In this document: piece by piece, positions 37,180-47,569 of the stretch | How the letters are laid out: every line of letters begins with the position of its first letter | Numbering within the stretch: the first letter of the stretch is position 1 | Source: Phoebastria nigripes | Taxonomy: Eukaryota; Chordata; Aves; Procellariiformes; Diomedeidae | Length of the DNA: 64,000 nucleotides | Assembly: GCA_035582835.1 (NCBI GenBank) | Contig: JAYKAV010000311.1 | Span: 1-64,000, forward strand | Reading direction: 5' to 3' | Made by a program: the position numbers and the translations under genes | The notes under the pieces: generated by a model | What the model saw: the letters and a program-made list of their open reading frames with translations, nothing else | Databases searched by the model: none | What the model was told of the DNA's origin: nothing

Positions 37180-37982
37180 TGGGTCAAACTAATATTCCCA
37201 ATGCTACATGTAGTTAAAGCTCATAGAAAAACATCCTTCTTTTGCTGACCACAGCTTCTCAAAAGTTCAGATCAGGTTCTGCTCTCATGTACACCACCGC
37301 AAGACAAAAGTATTTCCACTGAAGACACAAACCACCCAATGTAAACCAGGTCCAAGGCCCAGCCTGGCCACAGAATCAGGGAGAGTTTCAATTCTTCAGT
37401 TAAGAAAGTGATTTTACACCAATATAATCGAAGTGGCACAACCTCTAGCTCTGTTGCAATTGTATTGACACAGAGGAGCACATAAAAGTACAGTTAATAG
37501 GAGCTTATGTAATGGAGGAATATATTTATATTGAATACCTATAATTGGATGGATACAGATACGGAAGCACATCAACAGAGCCTCCGAATGGTGTTAAAAT
37601 CACAAGGCTCCAGACACAAGCTAAGCTACAGGCCACCGCCGTGTCACTGGCACTGCCGACTAACTTAATGGCACTGGTGTTCCTTATGGCCCAGGCTGCT
37701 GGGCAAGCGTGCTGTGACTTGCCGTTACCCAACTCTCTCTGTATCCACAGCAGAGGACTTGGCACCTTTAGCTGTGGTGGGTCTAAACTGATGTACTGAA
37801 AGCAGCTGAAAGCAAGCCCAAAGCATGAGCAAACTCTGACCTTTTGCTTTTTGACAATGAGGTAAAGTCATCCTACATGATTTGGATTTGTCAGCATTGA
37901 TGTGGAAATGTATGCTCTGCCTTTCCCCCTGTACAGAGAACCAGGTGTCTGTCCTCAAGCAATAGGTTTTCACACCTGCTTT

Positions 37983-38812
37983 TTAAGGGTTTGGTAGCTC
38001 TTCATTTTCTATCAAATAATCCTTCTTTATATAATTAGCACCCCTCACCAACCTCCATACTCCAAGATAGGCATCCTTCAGCGAGCTCCTGGTCACTTCT
38101 TGTGTGCCGGTGGCTTTTCCCTGGACCGCTGGTCCCTTGGCAGGTTTCTCAGTGCCGTCCTTCTCTTCCTCTCCGCTCTGGCTGTCCCCCGTGGCTGATC
38201 CTTCCACTGCTGCTTCCTCAGCCCCCTTCCCCTGGGAAATTGCCTCCATCGCAAACAGTGCTTGGTCCCCAGCCTGCCTTTTCCCCTCCTCTTCTCTAGC
38301 TTCTTTCTCCAGGTCCTCGTAATTGCTCTGCCGTCTGGTCTCAATGTACTTGGCCACGCAATAAATGACAGACCCCAAGGTGTTGACCACAACACCTGCT
38401 ATAAATAACTTTGTGGGCTCCACATCATTGAATGCCACCATGCCCACCGTGATGGTTGCTATGCTCTTCACCACCCCTACGAAGCTGGTGGTCACAGCTG
38501 AGTTAATGTAAGTGCAGTGAAGGGTGGTAAAGTTCATGGCACAGCTAATCAGGACGCAAGCGATAAAGATGCATACCATGGCAGGGTCCTTCCACCCCGG
38601 GAATGACCAGACNTTGATGGAATCCATGCTGGCAAAGGAGCAGATGATGAGAAAAGGGGTGGCCGAAACAGCGATGGCGTACTGAGCTGTCAGGGGTCCG
38701 TATTCACTATCTACACTGGTCTTCTGAATGAGCACCAGGTAGGCAGCATGTATCAGCACGGCCAGCACGCCTGTCACATAGCCCATAGCATCCCCGGTCA
38801 GGTCACCAGCTC
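37983..38812 (-). CDS. SLC35D3: SLC35D3, coding exon 2 (C-terminal two thirds)
   Basis: This exon encodes residues 146-421 of solute carrier family 35 member D3, a multi-pass membrane protein of the nucleotide-sugar-transporter superfamily. In mouse, loss of the gene impairs platelet dense granules; a role in dopamine D1 receptor trafficking is also reported. The substrate is not firmly established. The exon begins after a polypyrimidine-poor but valid CCCGACAG acceptor and completes a split glycine codon (G|GA). Visible features are the GAGDLTGD junction, hydrophobic helices at about 157-175, 189-205, 222-240, 250-272 and 280-300, the conserved segment NFTTLHCTYINSAVTTSF (239-256), and a charged cytosolic tail from about 303. 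The tail is glutamate- and glycine-rich and varies in this family, but the last residues (KKDYLIENEELPNP) match the human end as I recall it. Codon 212 has an N at 38613 (Asn or Lys). An open frame extends upstream to 38966, but that part is intron. Confidence 0.96.
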
Positions 38813-38992
38813 CTGTCGGGAGAGTCACAGAAAGAAGCAAGCATGGTTTTTGCATGCAAGACAGAAAGAGAGCACCGTTTTGGGCTGGGGGGATATTTAG
38901 GAAATAGGCACCAGTGCCCTTTCNGTAACTCCTAAGATTTGCCATGCTTTTCCCAAGGCTGGACACACTGACCTCCCAACAGATATATCTTT

Positions 38993-39012
38993 TGTGTGTG
39001 TGTGTGTGTGTG
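38993..39012. repeat. (TG)n microsatellite in SLC35D3 intron 1
   Basis: About ten TG dinucleotides on the plus strand. Confidence 0.92.
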
Positions 39013-39455
39013 CTGCAAACCTATTGAATGTCATCCACTCTCCCCCTAAATCCTGCAGCCAAAATCAGATTGCATTCCCCCTTTTTTGAAGACACTACGG
39101 GAGATTTGCAGCTGAAATCGCACATACACACAGCAACGCTGGGCATCCTTTGGCCAGTGCGGGCACACGTCAGCTCCGGCTGGCTGGGCTGCCTGCCGTC
39201 CAGCCCCCTGGCCCTCCTTCTGCCCTCCTCCTCCCCCCAGCAAGGCCAAGCTGTGTGCGGCCCTCACAGCGAGAGCCTCCCTGCTGAGCCCCCAGTCAGG
39301 CTTCTTGCAGATTAAGCTACTCGCCATGTGTGTGTGCTCTGTTCCCTGGGGCAGCCCCCAACCCCGGAGTGTTGCCGTGCCACACAGAGCCAGCTTTGCC
39401 TCCCACCCCACGTACCCCTCGGCTGGAAATCAATACAGGTAGGGCCCCTGGCCCC

Positions 39456-39887
39456 ATAGGGTTGCAGCTGACCCCAAAGGTTGCATCTACCCTTGTAAGA
39501 TTGCACTTAACCCCAGTGGGGCTGCAGTTGCCCCCATGGGGTTGCAGTTGCCCCCAGAAGATTACATCTACCCCTGTAAGGTTGCACCCACCGCCCATAA
39601 GACCACATCTCCCTCTATAGGGTTGCACCTTCCCTAATAGGATTGCAATAAGGTTGCACCTACTCCCATAAGGTTGCACCTACTTCCATAGGTTTACACC
39701 GACCCCTATAGGGCAGCACCGACCCCCATAAGGATGCACCTATCTCCGTAAGGTTGCACTGAGCCCTGTAAGATTGTACCTGTCACAGCGGGGCTGCATC
39801 CACCCCCGCAAGGTCACACCTGCCCCCGCAACGTTGCGCCTGCCACAGTGCGGTTGCAGCTGCCCCCCGTATCCTCGCACCTTTCCC
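39456..39887. repeat. 20-bp minisatellite, about 22 units, in SLC35D3 intron 1
   Basis: A tandem array with consensus near ATAAGGTTGCACCTACCCCC on the plus strand. Units 1-9 (39456-39636) vary between 19 and 21 bp, unit 10 (39637-39647) is an 11-bp stump, and units 11-22 (39648-39887) keep an exact 20-bp register. Units toward exon 1 are more CpG-rich (GCAAGGTCACACCTGCCCCC type). The RNA-sense (minus) strand carries a G-run of three to five in most units. Since 20 is not a multiple of three, the array reads open in several frames and creates spurious open frames of about 95-120 codons. Confidence 0.95.
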
Positions 39888-40043
39888 CCCGGGCTGCCGC
39901 TGCCCTTCCCGTCCCGCCCCGAAGCCCAGCCGGAGCGGCGGGGGCTGCCGGTGCGGAGGCGGCGCCGCCGTCGGGGCGCCCCGCGGCGCGGCCGCCCGCC
40001 CCGTCCCGCCCCGTCCCTGCGGTGCGGTCGCGGTCGCACTCAC

Positions 40044-40479
40044 CGGCCAGCGCGGCGCCGCAGGTGGTGATGAGGACGGCGACGAGGACGCCGGGCGAGG
40101 GCATGCCGTCGCGGAGCACCAGGGCGCCGGTGAGGAGGGTGACGAGGGGCAGGCAGCGCTTGAAGACGACGTACATGGGGAGGCTGAGCCCGCGCAGGGA
40201 CCAGAGGGTGAGGGTGGACTGCAGCGTGGCCAGGGCGGCCACGGCGGCGAAGGGGCGCGCCAGGCGGGGCCCGAAGGGCGGCAGCGCCGCCAGCCCCCGC
40301 CGCCGCAGCGCCTCCAGCCCCAGCGCCGCCGCCGCGCTGCTGAGGCACTGCAGCAGAGTCAGGAAGGCGAAGTGGTAGCGGGCCAGCAGGAACTTCAGCA
40401 GGATGTTCAGCGAGCCCGAGCACAGCCCGTGCGCCACCGCCACCGCGACGCCCCGCGCCCGGCCCCGCCACCGTCCCAT
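40044..40479 (-). CDS. SLC35D3: SLC35D3, coding exon 1 (N-terminal third)
   Basis: This exon encodes residues 1-145 and the first base of codon 146. The start chosen is the ATG at 40479-40477, giving MGRWRGRARGVAVAVAHG, because it lines up with the start of human SLC35D3 and has a good initiation context (A at -3, G at +4). An in-frame ATG 57 bases upstream (40536) would add 19 alanine/arginine-rich residues and has no counterpart that I know. The helices lie at about 10-30 (GSLNILLKFLL), 36-55, 72-92, 98-118 (PMYVVFKRCLPLV) and 126-146. The motif LSLPMYVVFKRCLPLV is typical of SLC35D proteins. Together with exon 2 the protein is 421 residues, against 416 that I recall for human. The exon is GC-rich and sits in the promoter-proximal GC island. 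Confidence 0.96.
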
Positions 40480-40635
40480 CCTCCCCGCGCACGGCCCCGC
40501 CGCCGGGGCCCGCGGCACTGCCGCCCGCCCGGCCACCCGCCGCGGCGGCGGCGGCGCGGGGGGGACGGGGACGGGCGGAGGCAGGGGGCGGGCGGAGGCA
40601 GAACGCGCTCCCGGCAGGGCGTCCGTCGCCCTCGA

Positions 40636-40752
40636 NNNNNNNNNNNNNNNNNNNNNNNNNNNNNNNNNNNNNNNNNNNNNNNNNNNNNNNNNNNNNNNNN
40701 NNNNNNNNNNNNNNNNNNNNNNNNNNNNNNNNNNNNNNNNNNNNNNNNNNNN
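40636..40752. other. Assembly gap (117 N) in the SLC35D3 5' region
   Basis: Run of unknown bases 157 bp upstream of the start codon, in very GC-rich sequence. It probably hides the 5' UTR or core promoter. Real length unknown. Confidence 0.99.
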
Positions 40753-41280
40753 CCGCCCCCGCCCCCGGTGTCCCCCCAGCTTCGCTCCGCGGTGTCCCCC
40801 GCAGCACTCCCGGGCTCAGCGGGCGTGGGAAGCTCCCCCTCGCCGCCCGCAAGCCCTCCCAAACCCGACCGGGCGCAGGAGGGGCGGGCGGTGGCAGCGC
40901 GCACCGCTGTGGTTTCAGCCAGGGGGATAAACGCGGGGCGCCCGCAGCATCGCGACGGAGCGCGACCGGCCCGAAAATAACGTGGGAGACCCGTAGGAAA
41001 CCCCACGTCTCCCAGAGCGGGGAGGTCAGGGCAAACCCCCCCACGCGGCGGTACTGCTTTTCTCTCCCCAGGAGAAAGCCCCCACCCTGCCTATCGGCGG
41101 CACCCCGCCTGCAGCCCCCCCGCTTCCTCGCCTTGGGGTCCCGGCCTCCCCCGTCTGCCCCCCGGCTCGGCCTCCCGCTCGCCAAAGGGAGCCCCTTCTC
41201 GGGCGGGGAACGGCAGAGAGATGGGGACCGCTGCTAAGAAAGGAGGGAGAACCTGTTTCTAGCGGGGGGACTTTCCTTGA

Positions 41281-42289
41281 AAAGTCACTAAAAATTGGTA
41301 ACCACACAAAGTCTTCGAAAGTGATGTTTTAAAGCCTGGTGAAGAGTAAATAAGCTCACCCCTTCTCTCGACTTGCCGGATGAAGGCTTTAACAGGAGTC
41401 TGCAATGGATCACCTCGACTCTAAGGAAAAGCAAGAACAGTTTCTCTTGGACAGCCAGTCCTCTACCAGTCTCCTGCAGTGTCAGGCAACGTAAGGGAAT
41501 TAAAAACTATACTTTTATTTGGAGCTGCCTTATAATCTTGAGCTTTCTTCTAACATCATACATGTTAGGTCTCTCTCATTAGCAGTAAGACTACCTTTCA
41601 CCCATCAATATGAGATTAGCAAAGTTATTCTTTATTTTATAAACAAAACCAGCCTCCCCCTCTCTCCACAGGAACGGTATCAGAAAGAACCAGCTTGGGG
41701 GAAAATGGCACACTTGACACCTGAAGCTTGTTTTTGGAAGACTTGCCATAACAAGAGTGGACCAGATCCTGCCAAGGACCACCAGTTCTGGTGGGCTTGT
41801 ACCGAATTTAGCACAAGCACAGCATGCATTTCAGCAGTATCAAAAAGGCACACTATTTTCTGTGAGATTTCTGCAGAAAAATGTCACGTTTCAGTCTTAG
41901 TTCAGTTCATAGACCTCACTAGACTTACGCAGCTTCCAAAGCCAGCTATACTTCTTCCCAGTCATCACACTGGAAACTCTTACTAGAAAGTACAGCTCGG
42001 TGTTTGGGTGAGACCTGTAGCAATCACAGGAAAGGGGTGCTGATGGCAACAGCTCTCAACAAGAGCCAGGCAGGCGTTAGGACTGCCAGGCAAGCGAGTG
42101 TGCATGAAATCACCACGCTAGTATGGAGGAGTGGTAGGAAAAACACACCGGACCTGCAGCACTGGGCTCTTCATCCGAACCACGAGAAGCCATGTATGCC
42201 CTGGATTATTGCTGGGTGCAGTAAGGGGCCCTCAGCAGCCACGGGGATCAGTCACACCAAAGAGGATGTGTTATAAATTTCCTGGGTTA
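41281..42289. other. Intergenic DNA between the SLC35D3 promoter and LTR copy E
   Basis: About 1 kb with no recognised gene or repeat. An open frame at 41519-41986 (plus) has no recognisable domain. Confidence 0.55.
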
Positions 42290-42338
42290 CAACTAGCAGT
42301 GGAGCTGGTACAGGCAGTGCAAGGAGGCAGGGCAAGGT
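42290..42338. repeat. 49-bp direct repeat, left copy, flanking LTR copy E
   Basis: This segment (from CAACTAGCAGTGGAGC to GGCAAGGT) is repeated at 42787-42835 with one difference, A at 42334 against G at 42831. It is far longer than a retroviral target duplication. Confidence 0.95.
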
Positions 42339-42790
42339 TGTCGTGGTTTAACCCCAGCCAGCAACCAAACACCACGCAGTCGCTCGCTCACCTGCCGCCT
42401 CCGGTAGGATGGGAGAGAGAATTGGGAGGGCTCGAGGAGGAAAACTCGCAGGTTGAGATAAAAACAGTTTAATAATTGAAATAAAACAAAGTAGAACAGT
42501 AATAATAACAGTGATAACAACAATAATAGAATATACAAAGCAGGCGATGCACAACGCAACTGCTCGCCACCCGCTGACCGACGCATTGCCTGATATGTGA
42601 GAGCCCGTCCCATGATGCCAGAGGCCCCTCCCCACTTAGTTTTTATACTGAGCATGACGTTGCATGGTATGGAATACCCCATCGGCCAGCTGGGTCAACC
42701 GCCCCGGCTATGCACCCCCCGCCAGCTTCCCCTGCACCTGGCAGGGCATGGGAGGCCGAAAAGTCCCCGGTGCAAGCACCACCCAGCAAC
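42339..42790 (-). mobile_element. Truncated LTR, copy E
   Basis: A minus-oriented LTR ending intact at 42339 (TGTCGTGGTTTAACC) but lacking about 113 bp at its start compared with copy A. The break is in CAGCAAC, where the sequence switches to the right copy of the 49-bp flanking repeat. It is most like copy A, with the same A/T-rich middle, a TATA box (TATAAAA) near 42645 and ATTAAA-type polyadenylation sequence near 42470. It retains CpGs, so it is young. No second target duplication can be seen because the U3 end is missing. Confidence 0.88.
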
Positions 42791-42835
42791 TAGCAGTGGA
42801 GCTGGTACAGGCAGTGCAAGGAGGCAGGGCGAGGT
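42787..42835. repeat. 49-bp direct repeat, right copy
   Basis: Right copy of the repeat at 42290-42338. Its first four bases, CAAC, are shared with the LTR at the junction, giving a microhomology. After it the sequence continues into unique DNA (TTATAAAATGG). Confidence 0.95.
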
Positions 42836-44468
42836 TTATAAAATGGAACAACAGAGGTACACATGAAGGTATGACTATTTCGAGATGAAGATTGGTAATG
42901 AAGGACAGGAAACCATGGGTACCGTTGAAAATAAACAACAGAGGTAAACCAGAAGAGAAATACTACTACTCTCTAAGCAAAGAGTATAGGAACTTCTTTT
43001 TTTCAGCCATTGGGGGTAAACATGAATGGAGACAGAAGCAATGTTTGGAAATCTAACTTGCAGTCTGCTTCCAGAAGCCAGGAGCTGAGTGCAAGTCAGC
43101 GTTGCACTTCAGTGCTGTCGGCCGTGCTTGTCCAGGAGGCCAGCAGCTGCCGTTGACTCTGCCTGTGACTGATGCAGACATAGCAGTGCTTCCCTCTACT
43201 TTTTGAAATGTGTTCCTGGATAAATATTCTCACCAGAGGCTGTCTCCAGCTTGCCTGCCTTTTGTTTTTCAATCTTCAATTTATTAATTTTTTTATCAAG
43301 CTACTGTTCTTGCTCCCTTTCTTGCCTTTTCTTACCTTTCTTCCTTTCCCCCTTCCCACTGCAGAGCCTGACATTAATGCAAGAACAAGACTGACTTCTT
43401 GAAGACCAGTGTAATACTCACCTGACTCAAAAGTGCAGCCTCTTTTCCTCCTTCACCTCTTTTCTTCTTCATGTTTACAGAATCTATGGGAGGAGTCTCC
43501 TGATATCTACTATTTTAAATTGGCTTTTCCTCTTTTGTCTTTAAGCATTCCCTAATTATTTTCCACGATAGTTTATTTTCCATTTTGTTTTCTCTCTCGT
43601 TCTCACCAAGGCAGTTGTATTTTAATCTTCTTTTTAAATGCAAATCTTTAGTTTTAATAATATTCGAGTACTTACATTTCTATTGATTAAAAACTCCCCT
43701 GACTGAAATATTAAAACTGAAAAAACCCAGGACTCTGTGTGTATGCCTCCTTAAAAGGTGAGAGTAATATACCTATCTAATTTCTCAGGTTACCTCAGTC
43801 ACAAAAGCCATGGACGTGATCAGGATACGTGGAAGTTTAATCTTTGCTACCTCAGGGTGGGAAGAAAGCATGCACCGAAAACCAGAAGTTTTACGCAAAA
43901 TGACATGTCAGTTGTGGTCATCATCTCCGTGGTGTCACGGGGTGCTCCACCTCGGGGGCCTTCACCAACTTCAGCAGCTGCACTGCAGTATAAAATGTAA
44001 ACTCACAGTTAAGCGGCCTGAAATATTAAGGCATATAAAGGTTGAAACACTCATTTAAACTTACTGGAGACCAAGTCTGGCTTCAAAACCCACTGAAGAA
44101 CTGTGCCAATGCATTTACACCAGTCTCCATTTGGACTCAGCCCAAGCCCACACAGAGCACAATTTAAAGGAACGTGTGGATTGCGGTGACAGTGTTTGCA
44201 CATGGGAGGAAAAAAAGCTCCTTCTGCCAAGTAAGTGCAGATGGAAAAAAATCTAATCGTGCTTTCTGGGAATACTGTAGTAACTGGGACTCCACCTAAG
44301 CGTAACCTCTGCAAGAAACAATTTTGTCCCCTCACCAGTGAAATTATCACTGGAGAAGAGAGTCTCTGACATTGCAGAGGATCAGGCTGCAAGTCTGCAT
44401 TGGGGGCTAAATACTTCCCTGATTGAAACAGGAAAACAAGCATATAAGAAGGATAAGAATTTAAGTAG
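42836..44468. other. Intergenic DNA with no gene recognised
   Basis: About 1.6 kb of AT-rich sequence with a pyrimidine-rich stretch at 43260-43360. No coding frame or repeat family recognised. Confidence 0.55.
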
Positions 44469-45008
44469 GATAGAATAGAACAGAAGAGACTATTTCAGTT
44501 GGAAGGGACCTACAATGATCATCTAGTCCAACTGCCTGACCAGTTCAGGGCTGACCAAGTTAAAGCATGTTGTTAAGGGCATTGTCCCAATGCCTCTTAA
44601 ACACTGACAGGCTTGGGCCATCGACCACCTCTCTAGAAAGCCTGCTCCAGTGTTTGACCACCCTCTCAGTAAAGAACTGCTTCCTCATGTCCAGTCTAAA
44701 CCTCCCCTGGCACAGCTTTGAACCATTCCCATGCGTCCTATCACTGGATCCCAGGGAGAAGAGATCAGCACCTCCCTTCTCCACTTCCTCAGGAAGCTGT
44801 AGAGAGCCATGACGTCACCCCTCAGCCTCCTTTTCTCCAAACTCGACAAGCCCCAAGTCCTTAGCTGCTCCTCACAGGACATGCCTTCCAGCCCTTTCAC
44901 CAGCTTTGTTGCCCTCCACTGGATGCATTCAAAGACCTACACATCCTTCTTAAATTGTGGGGCCCAGAACTGCACACAGCACTCAAGGTGAGGCTGCACT
45001 AACGCTAA
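44469..45008 (-). mobile_element. CR1 LINE 3' fragment, about 540 bp
   Basis: The minus strand holds the last part of CR1 ORF2 and its 3' end. The C-terminal frame (44560-44784) reads [19 protein letters not shown] and then REVVDGPSL, the same place in the protein as in the copy at 8327-8620 but from a different CR1 subfamily. The tail of TTCTATTCTATCC type is at about 44469-44485. The upstream border near 45008 is where similarity to CR1 fades. The frame is broken in several places, so this is a dead 5'-truncated copy. Confidence 0.93.
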
Positions 45009-47522
45009 ATTTGGGAACTCAAGTGTCTGTGTCCCAAGTCCCATATCCTATCTCTTGGGACTCACCTGTGTTGCAAGGCCACCTTCTTTGCAACATCTCT
45101 CATGGTGCTCCTAATTTTAGTCTTGCCTATAGACAGCAAGGAGGGGGTGGAGGGGAAGGTGCCATCCCTTGCCAAACCACCCCTTTCTCAACATGGATTC
45201 AGGCCAGGCCCAGTACTAGTCTCCCACTGCCTCTCCACCACTCCACACTCAGAAAAGACAAGTTCTCCTGCACTTCACTGGGAAGGAACTGGATGAAGCA
45301 ACACAGGGATATCATTTGAGGTAACACTGCAGTGAAGGTACTTCCCTCACACTAGCTGTTCTTGTGTCCAGAGACAGCAGCGGGTGCTCAGTTCGCAAGT
45401 TGACCCCGTTACAAAATTTTGACATAGCAGCAGGGCACAGATCATACTAGTGAATAGCTCTGCGGTTCTTTACAGTAATAAGATGATTATGATGCCTTAA
45501 CTCTAATCCTTTGATGCAAGTTATGCTCAGCTGCATTTCACCTAGGTACAATGACATGGGTGAGAGAAAAAAATGTGGAGCAAATTGGTGTCAAATTCCT
45601 AAGGGCATCAATTTTTTAAATGGTTTCTTGGATGAAAATGGTAAAGATCTATATAAAATGTTTAATGGACCGTTTACTTTAATTAGGGTCTAATGCAACC
45701 ATGAGGTATATAGGCGAAACACTGTGCAGAGTTGTATCCACTCCCCATCACATCACCCTCAGCACATTCAAAACTGAGCAGTACTACTGAAAGGCTTAGT
45801 ACACCCATGCCTATGCAGCAAAATTTGAGGCCAGCATTGTACTTGGCTAGAAGAAAGAGATCACTTCATCACTGACATGTAGTCTGCACAAGCAGACACA
45901 AAGAATCATTTAAAATAGCTTTCCTTTATCAAAATCCAGACCTGATGGGACATACAGCTAAGCAAAGTTGCATAAAGTATGGTCTCTAAAAGCACAGAGG
46001 AAAAATGCCACTGTCCCCCGGTATTCATACAAGACATAAACCATGATTATGATACTCTTTACTTATAAGATATTCTCAGTATCTTTCACTGCATTTACTT
46101 TTTGATCAACAATTCTTAATTGGGGAAGTGAATACAAGAGTGTAGGCAAAGATACCGTGTGCAATTAATTTAATAGCATTGTAGAACAGCAAATCCACTC
46201 CTTTAGAACATGATTATCAGTATGTTTCTTAAACCAAGGAGAAACCTATGGGCTCCCATAAAACAAAATCTGCCACAGGAGCAAGTTTAAAGTAGAACAC
46301 CTTACATCTTGTAAGACTGTTGTCATTAAAGGCCTGTTTCAGATCAGAAGCTAGTATTATGGTCATAAAATAAAAAGTATTTCTTTTTATAGCAAACATT
46401 CCCTGAGAATTAAGAATCAGCAACAACTATTGCCAGATTGGTATTTTTGTTACAGTACAGAAATGTTACAGCACATTCTCTCCATTCAAAGATCACGCAG
46501 GATGATTAAATGCCACAGTTTTTATTGACTATGTGCATCTTCGGGATGCGCTTATTTTTCGAGAGAAATCTGGATGCAGCAACCCTCAGCACTGAAACTA
46601 ACCAGGACATGAGGGGAGAGAAGGCAGTTAAGAAAAGGTTTAATCCACGTGTTGCGTGTGCATGTTCAGAATTCCATTTTTTTCCCCTGTGCTAGGTTTT
46701 CTGAATTTGCCCTTCCAACTGATAGGCTATGGCAGCATTCTGGAATATCCCCCTCCCTCCCTCCAGAAACACACATATAAAATATATACCCACCACCAAA
46801 ATGTTGCACTCACTCAGACAAGTAACTTGTAGTCTAAGCAGAAAAGGGAGATAAAACAGAAGAGTGGAGTAACTATTAAGGTTGAAAAAATCAATTTTAA
46901 TGCCTAAAATTAGATTTTATGGCCCATGGTATTGCTGAAAGCTGCATGCAGCACAGCTTTATTGTTGCATCATTCCTCAGCACACAGAATTAAAGTGCAG
47001 TAAACATTTGGAATTTGGTGCAACACACTGTTACAAAAAAAGAAAATCTACTTTTTGTTATTAGTTCAGCTCGAGAAGATGGCATTCTGGGTCAGTTTGC
47101 ACTGACCCAGAAAAATGTAAGATCCTATCAGGATCCAAATTCTCATGTTGTAGAAGAGGTTTCTTTCTTGCCCTTACACCAAATCAATATATGCATATAT
47201 CTCCCCGTGGCTACCTNCAAGTTCCCTAGCTCTTTCTCCAAGATAGCACAATCATTCTTTCCTTGCAACTTGCAAGTCTTAGCTCCGCTGAATTCTTTCT
47301 TTCATTTCTTCAAAGCATCCAGCAGATCTGGCAGTGTCTGCTATTGCTTGATATATGAGTTGTGCAACCCAGAAGTGTCGTTAACAGGAGACTATGAAAA
47401 CCCCACCAAAGATCTGCAAAAACCTGACCAAAGATCTGCAAAGACCCGACCTACAAAGAGTCTTTTGATGGTAAAGATTGATGATACGGGGTAACAGCAG
47501 AAGAAAGACAGTGTTAAGAAGG

Positions 47523-47569
<47 letters not shown>

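Larger units (their letters stand above)
35221..37982 (-). other. 3' flank / possible 3' UTR of SLC35D3
   Basis: DNA downstream of the SLC35D3 stop codon on its coding strand. Two AATAAA candidates on the minus strand are at 37179-37174 (3' UTR about 0.8 kb) and 35232-35227 (about 2.75 kb). I cannot decide which is used. The part near 36400-37100 is GC-richer and shows several overlapping open frames in different frames, none recognised. An AAT/AAC-rich tract lies at 36315-36362. Single N bases near 36046 and 36527. Confidence 0.4.
38813..40043 (-). other. SLC35D3 intron 1 (1231 bp)
   Basis: The single intron between the coding exons, with a GT donor (GTGAGT, at 40043-40038) and AG acceptor (38814-38813), interrupting a glycine codon after its first base. 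It contains a (TG)n tract at 38993-39012 and a 20-bp minisatellite at 39456-39887. Single N at 38924. A two-exon structure with this boundary fits the human gene as I know it. Confidence 0.92.
39880..41280. promoter_or_regulatory. CpG island covering the SLC35D3 promoter, 5' UTR and exon 1
   Basis: A long GC- and CpG-rich block that begins in the intron, covers exon 1 and extends at least 800 bp upstream of the start codon, ending near 41280 where AT-rich sequence resumes. No TATA box was picked out, so a TATA-less island promoter is likely. The transcription start cannot be placed because the gap at 40636-40752 lies close upstream of the start codon. Confidence 0.75.

Noticed and set aside
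38813..38966. Open frame extending upstream of SLC35D3 exon 2
   Set aside because: A proper acceptor and a split glycine codon shared with exon 1 place this stretch in the intron.
39312..39887. Open frames of 64-120 codons with repeating Gly/Cys/Asn patterns in the SLC35D3 intron
   Set aside because: They come from the 20-bp minisatellite, whose unit length makes several frames open at once. The region is intronic.
40480..40536. Upstream in-frame ATG extending SLC35D3 by 19 residues
   Set aside because: The extension is alanine/arginine/proline-rich with no known counterpart, and the ATG at 40479 fits the family start and a good initiation context.
40040..41185. A 381-codon minus-strand frame through the SLC35D3 promoter island
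   Set aside because: It runs through 117 N bases and is in a different frame from SLC35D3 exon 1; GC-rich sequence explains the lack of stops.
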